Notes under the pieces: model-generated | Seen by the model: the letters and a program-made list of their open reading frames with translations, nothing else | Databases searched by the model: none | What the model was told of the DNA's origin: nothing | In this document: positions 13,001-24,072 of the stretch, in pieces | Layout of the letters: each line of letters starts with the position of its first letter | Position numbering within the stretch: position 1 is the stretch's first letter | Program-made: the position numbers and the translations under genes | NCBI RefSeq assembly: GCF_900324465.2 | Contig: NC_046620.1 | Coordinates: forward strand, 11,363,336 to 11,427,335 | Reading direction: 5' to 3' | Length of the DNA: 64,000 nucleotides | Origin: Anabas testudineus | Taxonomy: Eukaryota > Chordata > Actinopteri > Anabantiformes > Anabantidae

Positions 13001-13454
13001 GCTTGGCCGCAGTGTGATGGAGTTGGACTTTAGGTTGTTTTTTGGGGGTTTTGGTCTATGGTCCTGAATCAAACTAACCCCTCATATGTGTTTGTTCCAC
13101 AGCATCCCAGCCCACTATGTGTATCCTCAGGCCTTTGTGCAGCCTAGTGTGGTCATCCCTCACGTGCAGCCTGCAGCTGCCGCGCCTGCCACCGCTTCCT
13201 CCCCCTACATCGACTACACCGGAGCTGCCTATGCTCAGTATTCTGCAGCTGCAGCCAGTGCTGCTGCCGCAGCTGCATATGAGCAGTATCCTTACGCCGC
13301 CTCCCCTGCAGCCGCAGGCTACGTGGCCACTGCTGGGTATGGCTACGCAGTCCAACAGCCTTTAGCCACCGCCGCCCCAGGTTCGGCCGCCGCTGCCGCC
13401 GCAGCCTTCAGCCAGTACCAGCCTCAGCAGCTGCAAGCTGACCGCATGCAATAG
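7046..13454 (+). CDS. rbm24: RNA-binding motif protein 24
   Basis: Four exons: 7046-7213, 8243-8366, 8662-8716 and 13103-13454, coding 232 residues, nearly the length of zebrafish Rbm24 (about 230). One RRM spans about residues 11-88, with RNP2 IFVGGL and RNP1 KSRGYGFV split by intron 1. A linker ([16 protein letters not shown]) and an Ala/Tyr/Gln/Pro-rich tail follow, ending QADRMQ. RBM24 binds GU-rich RNA in nucleus and cytoplasm and controls splicing and mRNA stability in heart and skeletal muscle (family knowledge). The sequence is nearly colinear with recalled zebrafish proteins, but I cannot say by eye whether this is the a or b ohnologue. The [10 protein letters not shown] start is conserved. 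The last intron is about 4.4 kb. Confidence 0.95.
8717..13102 (+). other. rbm24 intron 3 (large)
   Basis: A 4.4 kb intron between the third and last rbm24 exons. It contains a 16-18 base A run near 9328-9345, a dispersed repeat remnant at about 10560-10700, and open frames such as 12316-12813 that have no protein likeness. No further exon is recognised. Confidence 0.7.
10560..10700 (+). repeat. Dispersed teleost repeat remnant
   Basis: The stretch 'ttatatagcccaaaattac...' followed by 'gccttaaaggccgtttg' and 'tctgttcagcaaacaacagcc' follows the layout of a very common fish interspersed repeat (consensus near 'atatagcccaatatcacaa ... tttgcctcaaagggcttta ... ctgtacagcatacgacatc'). I recognise it from memory and cannot name its family with certainty. 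Confidence 0.55.
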
Positions 13455-15640
13455 CAGCCACTGCAACCACCTGACATGCCGAGAGAGGAGGCCTGCCCCT
13501 GGCCACAGCTGGTTGGTCAGGAGAAAGAGCAGCGAAGGAAAAGGAAGAGAGAGTAGCTTTAAGGGTGGATGTGTTAGCGACTCTGAGGCAGAGTTGCTTT
13601 AAAAAGGTGATGATGGTGATGGTGGTAGTGGTGATGATGATGGTGAGGTGGGAACTTTTTACAGTAAATTTCCAACTTGCTGTGCTTCAACCAAAAAAGG
13701 AGAAAATGAAAAAAAGTCGCAGAACAAATAACGGAAAGTAATTTACTATTGTTGTTGTTATTACTATGAATATTATCATTACTATTATCATTGTACTAGA
13801 GTACTTATTTCTAGAGAAGAATGCAGGAACTAATCCCTGTGGTTGGTATAGGTGTTGAACTAAGCCTTTAAGTCCTATTGCTGTCTTTAACGTTAGTTTA
13901 GAAAACTGTTCTCTTTTTTTTCACTTGTGGCGTTCCACAGGTGGTTTTGGTTATTTGATGCCCTCATAACATTTATATTTATTATTGTCGTTGTTACACA
14001 TTGAGGGCTTTCCTCATTCTTTTCGTCTTTTCAAATGCATTTTTTCAAGTTAATACTTTCTGATAATCAGGGAAATGGAACCGTTTCCAACATGTTAGCT
14101 ATTATTATGTGACCTCTGTCAGGAAGTCGAAGAGTCGTAGCTTGTTGTGTCACACACATTTGAAGAACTACCTTTTTATTTTCCTGATGCTGAATGTCCC
14201 TTTTTTACTTTGTGTCTCGACCTCTTGACCTATGCAAAGCAAACAAATCATCAGGAGACAACGAAACAAAAAAACTGAAAATGTCATCAACTCTGACTTG
14301 ACTCTTGGACTGAAACAGGGACTTAGCAAACAAGACAAAGGCACTGACAAAAGGAGAGAGGTTCAGACAATGAGAAACACTAAATCAGTTGCTTTTCCAC
14401 GTTTCACTCACTGGACACGTAAACCGACACATGCATCCAGAGTTGCACACATGACAGTGAAAGACAAAGACAGCACAGTCGCGTTGCTCTCTGCCGCTGG
14501 GATGGAGAGAAAGAAAGAGCGAGAGAGGGAGCAGCTGCTGGTTGGGGTGGACCGAGCCGCTCCAGCGCCACACAGACAGATCACTCTGGAAAGTACGTAT
14601 CACTTGTGCTCGTTTGTTTGAGCTGTCACATTTTAATCCCCAGCCGGGCTCGTTTGGGAACCAACTCTACGCCCCCTCCACCCAACACAGAGCCCCTCAC
14701 CCGGTCACTCAACCCTGCCGCTGTCAGCACTTCCACCGCTGTGCTGCTGTAGTCTGGCGTCAGGGACACACTCACAAAAACACACTTTCACCAAAGCCAC
14801 CCCAACAACTGGTCTGCCTCATGTCTGTCAAGAACGCCAGGTGGGGTGGAGAGGACGGAGTTAACTGTTGGATGTTATGTTGGTCTGTGTGCCTTACATT
14901 TTTACTGCTATTTAAGAGAAAAAATAGAGAAATCTACTATTTAAGATATTTATTTTTGAGGGTTGACTATGTTGACGCTCTGAGATTAGAAACTTAGTGG
15001 CGGTACTGTATTAATAATATTATGTACTCATCTCAAGGCATATATAAGTTATTGAGTAGTTTTAGTAAAAATATTATTATAACTATTATTATTATTATTA
15101 TTAACATACTCAACCAAAAATGTTGATATAGGAGTTATTTAAGATACTTTTATGTGCACTGTACTTTTATTTTTTATTGTTTTGATTCTTTAGAACATGA
15201 CATTAAATATTAGCTTAATGCCTTTTGTATGGAAGAACTTTATTTAAATGCAGGCCTGCATACAGATTGTACTCTGCCTCTTCTGTGTTTAGATGAGAAG
15301 GAAAAAATACTAATAATTATGACAAAAACAAGCAAAAATGCTGCTTTCTCCACTAGAATGTATAGTCGTCGAGGTTTCAGTAGCTGTGCTTCTTTTTGCT
15401 TACTATTCATCAGATGGGCTATTTTACACTGTTGGGAATTTTTATACTTGAACTATTTCTTGTAAGGGAAATATGAAAAATAAATGACAAAAAAACTTTT
15501 TAATGAAGCTTTTCATTGTCACTGGATGAAGGCATGTTAAAGTATTACTATTTAAATGCAAAGGTCCTGTTGATATTAAAACCTAACTTCAGAATTTCAA
15601 CAAAACCTGCTCAAATTGGAATAAAATGTTCTATATTTCA
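13455..15640 (+). other. rbm24 3'UTR
   Basis: About 2.1 kb follows the rbm24 stop before AATAAA at 15479-15484 and 15620-15625. It is AT-rich towards the end, with ATT repeats near 15080-15100. Open frames inside (for example 14232-14621) look fortuitous. Long 3'UTRs are usual for RBM24. Confidence 0.6.
13604..13650 (+). repeat. Imperfect GAT/GGT trinucleotide repeat in rbm24 3'UTR
   Basis: Alternating GAT and GGT triplets (ggtgatgatggtgatggtgg and similar) shortly after the rbm24 stop. In RNA it gives GU-rich sequence, the class of motif RBM24 itself binds, so self-regulation is conceivable but unproven. Confidence 0.6.
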
Positions 15641-16980
15641 AACATCTGGTGCCTTTTCTTTTTTTACGGAGGATTTGTGAATGTGAGACATCTCTCTACT
15701 TTGTGACCTTGTATCCGTGCGTCCACTTTTCTGTGTGTGTTCGGCTGCAGCTGTGAGATGACAAACACACCACGTATGTCAGATGCTGCCCTGCTCCTCA
15801 TTGTGAAACCATCTTGAGGAGCTTCACATTACGGGTCACACCCACAGTTTGCACAGACACGACCGACACATAATAAAGTCTCCCAGTACTCTATCAATGA
15901 TTCATCTGCTCTCTAATCAATAAGTCATGTTAAGAAAGAGTGTGCTGCTGCATCTCAGCCTTCTTTTAACCGGCTCCGCGGAGGATTTATGGTCTTGGAC
16001 GAAACACGAAACTGTCTCATATGTGACCATGACATCATGGCTACAGCAAGGCCTTGCAAGGGAATCAGCAGCTAGCTTATCTCATGACATAGTGAAATAA
16101 AACATGTTTCCTTATTAAAGTGATGATGCTGTGTTTTGAAAATGTTCAGATGAGACTATAGTGGGAAGGACTACTGAACAGATGGCGGCTGTACGGGTGT
16201 CTGTGCTTCTCTAGGCGTTTTCTAACCTTCTAAAGGGTTTGTAGAAACTAAAGTTTGTTAATGAGTAATGAACAAGTAACTCATGCTTCACATTTGTTGA
16301 ATAACGTCTGGGCTATGTTGACTAGTTGAGCACCAATACAGCCAAAAATCAATGTTTATTAGCCAGATTGGTGGACATAAGAGTGGAGAGTTTAATGGAG
16401 TATAATGTTTTTTAAGTAAAACAAAGTATTTTGCTCCGTTTTCCCTTGTTAATGAACTACTACACATTTCAGAGTCCCTCTGTGCCCCAGTTCATGTTTT
16501 TTCCAGGGTCACATAAATAGGTAACATGGCTCGAAAATCATTTTTAAGAATCGAATTAAAATAACTGTCTGGTGACAAAACAAGGCCGGCATCAAGTCAG
16601 GACAGCAGGAGGGTTCTACCTGTTCTCAAACAGTGCAATCACATTGCATTATGGGAAGTGAACATGCAAACTGCAGACTTTTAAAAAGCTGTTTATGTCA
16701 AATCACACAACTTTACACTAAATCAGTGTAGTGATCATGATCACTGAAGCGTGGTCACCTGTTGGGGGGTCTCAGCATCCAGGATGTGGTGTCCTACTTT
16801 TAATAATAATAGTGTAATAATAAGTCCTGCACTTCTCATGTTTAAGGGACATTTGGAAACGGGGATTTTCAAGCGTGGGGTCAGACTCTGGCAGTGATGA
16901 CGATGACTCCCATCCTCATACTACACTATATGTAAATTTCCCTCAGAGACTCAGGCAGACGTCTTCGCCACCAGCGTCTA
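15641..16980. other. Intergenic region between rbm24 and cap2
   Basis: About 1.3 kb without a supported gene. I see no transposon signature and no RNA gene. The right end grades into the cap2 promoter. Confidence 0.5.
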
Positions 16981-16988
16981 TCGCTCGT

Positions 16989-16998
16989 CTATTTTTAG
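16989..16998 (+). promoter_or_regulatory. Perfect MEF2 consensus site upstream of cap2
   Basis: CTATTTTTAG matches YTA(A/T)4TAR at every position. It lies about 170-290 bases before the inferred cap2 first exon end. CAP2 is known to be enriched in heart and skeletal muscle, targets of MEF2 factors. Site seen; function inferred. Confidence 0.5.
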
Positions 16999-17159
16999 CA
17001 GGGGTCTCTGAGGCTGCCATGTTGCCTGCCCGCCCTTTGGGACAGATACTGCCGCACTGAGTCACGGTCCTGGTGTCTGCACGCCGTGTGTCTGTCGGGT
17101 TCACCGTGTTGGCTTAATTAGGACATCCCGGAAGAGTCCCGGCGCTGTGCGCAGCGGAG

Positions 17160-17281
17160 TGACGGAGCAGGGAGGCAGGAGAGGAGCGCACGGCAACAGC
17201 GCAGCCACACATCCGTCCCGGGATACTGACAGACACAACAAAGCATCCCGACAGACATTTACTGCGGATCAGAGAAGGAGG
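17160..17281 (+). other. cap2: cap2 non-coding first exon (5'UTR)
   Basis: GC-rich, purine-rich sequence ending in a strong donor (GAGG|GTAAGT, intron from 17282). The next exon in frame is 19989 onward, which carries the start codon after ten bases of leader. The 5' boundary is a guess from the end of the CpG-rich promoter. Intron 1 (17282-19988) holds nothing I recognise beyond a G run at about 17358-17371. Confidence 0.55.
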
Positions 17282-19998
17282 GTAAGTTCACTATCCACTG
17301 ACGACTTTTTAACTGAATATTAAGTTTAGTGGATTTTCAGGACGGGGCGGGGTGTTGGCGGGGGGGGGGGGGCTGCTCCTCTCTGCGCACAGATGTCCAA
17401 ACAAAGTCATCTTCACCTGCTCCCTGTGCGCCATGCTGTCTCACGTTTGACCACCAGATTTGACTTAAATACTGGACTGTTTTTGTGTGAAGTAGCCGTG
17501 ATACTGTGGCGCCAGCCATGACGCATCAGATTTGTGAGGTGCTGTCATCGCGCCAGTGCCAAGTCATGTTTTATTTTGAAACGTCTGTTCTCCTCGTCTT
17601 TTGGTGTGTGAGGGCCTGTAATTAACCAGTGTGAGTTTAAAACACAGTGTTGAGGTTACAGATACTGATGTTCATCAAGCAGTTACTGGCTGGAAAAACA
17701 ATCTCACCTCAAGCTCTGTTTAGATGATTTCACATCTCTTCTATGTTGGAATAAAAGTTGAGTTCATCTAAACTCAGCTTTAAAGTCTGCTGGAAAAGCT
17801 CCAGAATAATTTCCAAATGGAGCATTAATTAAAGCATTAATACAATGCTATGAGTGCATACTTATAACGATAACCTGTTAAAATCAAACCCAAGATACTG
17901 CAGCATTTTTTTTTGTAAGTGCACACAAGAAGACTTTCACTAAAGGCACAAACTGTTGATGTCACAGCTTCCTGTTTTAAAGGCTGCGTGAACAGCTGCA
18001 GCACGTGTTGCATAAACACTATTCTGACCAAACATGAAATAAATGTACTTTGAGGCCTACGTTTGAACGTGGTACAGTAGGTCCACAGCAGCAGACGCAG
18101 GCTGTGGCCCAATATAGCCCCAAAGATCAGATACCATGCAGTCCGCAGGGTTCGGGAGATGCATGGCAGGTCAGCGTGAAGTCAGTCATATCTTTTCACT
18201 GCAGGAGCATATGTGCTTTTTCAGCTGTTGCTTTTGATCCGGGGACTTTATGTGGCAGGCGCTGTGGCCCACCTGTCTGGAGGAATAGGGGCAGTGGGGG
18301 CAAAGCGTGCTGCAAGTGTTAACTTCATCAAGTTTATAGGATTTACAGGCAGATGAATATGACTGCAGTCTTGTTTATCTGCTACTCCTCAGACGCAGCA
18401 CCAAGCTGTAACCACCACCTGCTGTTTTCCATTCAGTTTTTCAGATGGGCTGAATAAATTAAGTGTGTATGAAAAGCCGTCATGGAGAGTTTGGCTGTTT
18501 GACAGATGCTGGAGCTTTTAAATGAAGTTTGTCATTATTTTTGAGCATTGCAGTGATTGTATGTTAAACTTAATCACAATACTCTCGCGGTTTATTTGTC
18601 CTCTAATGTGGAACATTCAAAGCTTTTGCAGACGCTTGAACCTTTTTGTCACTTTTGCTTTACAACTAGTTTATGTGATTAATCAGTTGATGAAAACTTT
18701 AAACAATTACTTTAAAGACAGAAAGACTTTAAAAAAATTAAATGAATCCGATTCTGCTCCGAGCTGATTTGCAGCAGCAGACTTGACTTTGTTTATTCAG
18801 CTCTGACTTGTTGCACACTCGTTGTCCCCCAGCATCCACCTCTCCAGGTTTCTGGTCTTGCCTAAGAGCTGTTGTGACCCAGAGAGCAGAAATAGCAGCT
18901 GAGTCCTACGACAGGCATCTGGCACTGCTGAGCAAATTCTCCAGAGAGATGACTCGATGACACCCATCAGGACATGTTTGCTGCTCATAGCACATAATTA
19001 CGAAGCATAATTTATAAAGATTACAGACAGGGGAAACAGACCAGTCTACATACAGCAGCTCTAGTGTTAATGCAGAGGATACAGTGCATTTGTATCTTCT
19101 TCTGTAAAGCAAACAAACTATAACTCTCATCACTGTACAAGTTGTTAAAGACATGCAGGTAGCAGGTGTCAGACTGGGAAGTGTGTGTTGCTTAGCAGTA
19201 GTTTGCGTAAACATGGAGTTGGTTGCTGGATTGAATTTCACTCGGTTGACTAATAAATATTAAAAAACAGTGTGAGGCATATGGCTGGTCAGTGTTAAAG
19301 AAGGTGATTTAATGTGGTCTGTACCACTGTCTCAAATGCATTTCAGTGGCGTTCGATTACAGTTGGAGGTTTGTTTACCTCTGCAGGCAGCTAAACCTTT
19401 TCAGTACTGCTGAATGTCTGTGTGATCATTTATGATACAGATGCATCACATTCTTCAACAGCAAACATGTGGAAACATCTTCAGGTGAACACAAAGGGTC
19501 ACAGACGTCACTCTGTCCCCGGGCCGCAGGTGATCTAACAGGATATGTTAGATATGTTACTCTAGGTAAAAATATTAGAGGCATTGTCACAAGAATATTT
19601 CTTTTATATTTTAAATATAAGAGGATCTCCAGGTTTATGACTTCCATCCAATAAAGATACTGTATTATCTATCGAGTATGTTTTTTTCTTTGGTAATGCA
19701 CTAAATGACTCTTTCATCTCAGCCTGGCTCCAGTGGCTGCGTCTTCCAGTCTGCTCAGTGGCAGAGGTTGTGACTGTGGCAGGAGGCCAGGGAGCCAAAA
19801 ACAGAGTCAGTGTTCATACTGTATAAGACCAATTCACTATCTGCTACAGACATGGTCTAGTTGGAGCTGTTAGGAGGAGAAGTTGGACAAAGAGTTGGGT
19901 TTAAAGTAAAACACTGTCACAAAATTACTCATCCGTCTATAGGATCAGGAAACGCAACCAACAAAATAATTTCTACATTTGTTTTTAGGTTTGTCACC

Positions 19999-22900
19999 AT
20001 GGAAGATTTAATGCAGCGACTGGAGCGAGCTGTGACTCGCATGGAGCAGATGTCCATCACCATGCAAGCGTCCAGTGGTATGGCTAACGGGGACTGTGTC
20101 AACGGCATCAATGGAGGCAAGTCTGTGCTTAAATAGTGCTGGACGGAGGGGTTCTGGGTTCAGCTCGTAAGTTAAAAAGTTCAAAAGGCGGTGGTGTCGA
20201 TCGAGCAGAGATGTGTCTGTGTGGTTTCAGGTTTGTCTCAGTGTTTGGAGGCCTTCGATGTGCTCCTCGGCGGTCCAGTGTCCGACTACCTGAATCACAG
20301 CCAAGCTATTGGAAGTGAGGTGGAGAAACATGTGAGTGCTCGCCCGAGATATTGAGAGTATAAATTTCCTATTTAACACAGATGTTGGCTGATGAACGAT
20401 GAGCGCACCCTGTTGACACACGTGTCACAAAAACATACACAAGCACACGATGCACCAGCTGTGGTAGACAGATGTCACCACCGCTGCTGTTTTACTGTTT
20501 TAACAATCTGCACTTACAGTAGGACAGGTTTCTCAGGCTATTGTTCTAGAGTTAATTATGCCTAAAGGGGCACTTACTTAAAATAGGTGCAACATGGAGG
20601 CAGCCATGACTCTGTTAGTAGGACGAGTTGTCGACTAATCTCAGGAAGCAATTGCACAAACAAACTGAAACGAAATGGCAGCTACATCATCATCGATGTG
20701 TCCTGAATTTGACATTGTTCAACACCTACATTGTTTAATTAAGCAGTTTTAAAAAACTGACTGCAGGATGAGCCCTTTAACTTCAGTGTTAATTATAAAG
20801 AGGCTCTAACCTTATAACTTACTTGAAACAGGATAAGTAGCTTTCTCCTATCGGTCATGCAGAGCCATGAAAACCCTTCACAAAGATCTCAGCTCCTCTC
20901 TACAGGGAATGCGGATGGACTGCAGTAGAGCAACTAGCACAGTCCTTCAGTGCCAGACTGCACTGTCCAACCTAGATCCTATTTAGACCTCTGGAAAACT
21001 GAAAGATAGTAATGAGTATGTACAGACATCCATTGTCCATTGTGTGTGTTTTTACATGTGTGTGTGATAGTTTCCTGTCCTCTACAAAGCTAAGGATGGG
21101 AGTATGGTTGACCTTTGATCTCACATCCATTTATCAAACTGCTAGTGGAGCACCTTTTCCTATTTGGTAATGACCCGTACTCCCACCAGAATTGTAAGTG
21201 TACTGTGTTTTGTGGTAAGCCACTTGGCAATAATAGCTGTGTTATGTCCTTGGAGTAGTTCCAAATCATCAAGGGAGGTGGTGGGGATTCAAAAAAGAGG
21301 AATAAAGGCAAACACAAAGAAAAAAACTTCAATTTCTCTCTCAGCGCTTTGAAATAGAAAGAGCTCTATCTGTGTCCCATCACCGCACGTTGTGAGGAGG
21401 AGGGGGAGTGTGTGAGCGAGAGGTAGTTCCTTTAAAGTTTGCAGAGCTCCTTTTATGGACAAAGCCTCCATGGTGGTTCCCTTGGCCTGCAACTGGAGGT
21501 CTCACACAGACACACTGGACACAGGACTAGCTGGGACTCTGTGTGTTACTGGCTATAGTTCAGTAAACATGAGAATTCACTGGTAAACAAAGAAAGTTAT
21601 GCCAAACATTTTATTCCTGGGAACTGTAATGTAGTCTGTGTTCAGTATGTACAGTAGTGTGGTAACAAGTTGTTTAAGTGTGTCGTGCTACATATACGGT
21701 ATTATAATCCTAACCTGGATCTGACTTTGATCAACAGGCAGAGATGGTGAACCACGCCCTGCAGACTCAAAGAGCTTTCCTCAAATTAGCTGCCACGCAC
21801 CAGGAGCCTGCACAGGTAACGGACAAAGAGCACCCTGCAAAACTACCCGTGGTTTTTAAGAGGTTAAATCTTTAACTGTGAGCTCATTTAAAGATTTCAG
21901 ATTTGGGAACAAAGCTCCAAATCACTTGCCAATGCCACAGTAGATCCTGACACTTTCTATTTAACACTGAGGCCTGTCGTGGACTCTAAAACAATAGACT
22001 TTGCAACCTGCTGGCCTAGAACTGTAAAGAGTCGACCGTGAACCACAGCATCCCCAGTCTGAGTCTGGCCGGGGACCTTTGCAGCGTGTCATTCCCCATC
22101 TGTAACTGCCCTCATTTCCTATGGCCTCTCTATTGTAGACAAAACCCCACCTCCCTCCAGAGTCTACTTTACAGTATGTGACAACTTAATAGTCAGCTGC
22201 ATTAAGAGAACAATAAAAGTCATTTAATGGTTTAGTCATAGCAACAGAAATCAGGTTTAGTAGCCATCATGTTACAAAACCTCGCTGCACGCTGGGGAAG
22301 GCCTGACCGAGTCATCTGTGAGTTTTCCCACTGTGCTGATGTGCAGCTCATTGATTTTACTGATATTTCAGGATTTTAACTTTGATTGTACACACTCACC
22401 AGTATATTGCATCAAATGTTTCACATTTAACCGCAGCCTCACAAATAAACGAACTGTCTAGTGTGTCGGCCTGTGTCCTCCCCTCCTGTGTTCCCCAGCA
22501 GGCCAGGCTGTTCACAGAGGGATTACTCTGCTCTTTGACTAAGAAAATGCTAATACAACACATTCCCAGCATGTTCACGTATAGAAAAAAAGAGGGTTGG
22601 TAGAGAAAACTGTGTGTGAGAGCCAATATGATATCATCCCATTGGCTTTCTGTTTGTGCGTGTGTGTGTTGGATGGTTCCACAGAGCCCACCAGGAAGTG
22701 ATTACTCCCTGTCTGTCAGGTCATTGGTTGAGAGGTGGTGAAAAGAGCATTCAGGGATTGTCAGACATGCAAACAAGGGAAGAGTGAGGGTTTTACAGAG
22801 AGAGAGGGAATTACCCAGGAGAGGGGCGGGCTGGCAGAGAGGACAGGGAAGTGAAGGCATCACTGGGTAAATCCAAAATACAACAAGGAAAATAAAGAGA

Positions 22901-23716
22901 AGAAAGAACTTGATGAACTCCTGTGAAGTCCTGTGTTTGTTTTAATCCTCACTCCAGCATTGTACCTGCCACTGAGAGTTTCTGTGGTGTGAAAGCACAA
23001 ACATGATGCCACAGCTGTGACTTGGGCTTGAGTGACACATCTCTTAATATCTAGTCTAACTGAGAATAAAAAATATTGCCAGGCCTTGAATATTAAATTG
23101 TTGGGCCTATGAATTGTTAAGACTTTTAGGACCTGGATATTAACATGAACAAAGTTGTTCTTCAGTACGTGGATATGAATGGTGTTTAACTTCCCTCTGC
23201 CTCCTAATGTTAAAATGTCTCTCTGTTTCTAACTGTTTCAACCAAATGACATCATCTGGAGGAGTTCTCACTATGTATTTAGGGCAATATTATAATATAC
23301 AGAAAGAGAGGGAAGTTTAATACCATTCATTCACTGTACATCTACTTTCCTAAGTAGAACCATGGGAAGCAACTTGAAAAATGGTGGACTCGTCCTTTTT
23401 AAGACAATTTTCCCCTGAATGCATTTTGTTGTGCCACAAATCCCCACTCTGTTTGTAACAGGAAAACATTTGACATGCCAGGAAGCGGAATTTCTCTCAG
23501 TAGCCCTATTTTATATCATCACACCAGCTGCGTTAAGCTGCAGTACGGTGATGAACAAAGTCTACTTGTCAGTAAAGCTGTGGGTAGAATTGAATGTGAA
23601 ATTTCAAAAACAAAAAGCTAATCACAGAAAACGGCTTCAGGAAAATCTGTTCTAGTGGAACTTAGTAGAACTCGGGCTTGTTTAGGACACAGTCAGCGTG
23701 ACCCATAAATCTCTCT

Positions 23717-23784
<68 letters not shown>

Positions 23785-24041
23785 CTCACAAACTCCTGGC
23801 CTCTCTCTGCAGAGCAGCTCCGTTGTGCTCCCTGGCTTTTTATGGGCATGTTCTATATTTGAATCTGTTGTCAAGTGTGTGTGTGTGTGTGTGTGTGTGT
23901 CTGTGTGTGTGTGTGAAAAAGAGTGTGAGACGAGAGGCAGAGAGAGAAAGTAAGGCCGTCTCTCTCGCAGCCTGTTGACTTGATGTGTGTGATTGTGCTT
24001 ATGTGTCTTGCTGGATCTGGACCATAGACTGTATCTGAACG

Positions 24042-24072
<31 letters not shown>

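Noticed and set aside
14232-14621. 129-codon open frame after rbm24
   Set aside because: It lies in the rbm24 3'UTR and has no recognisable domain or codon bias.
17358-17371. G run as a G-quadruplex candidate
   Set aside because: A single mononucleotide run in an intron; without spaced G tracts there is little support.
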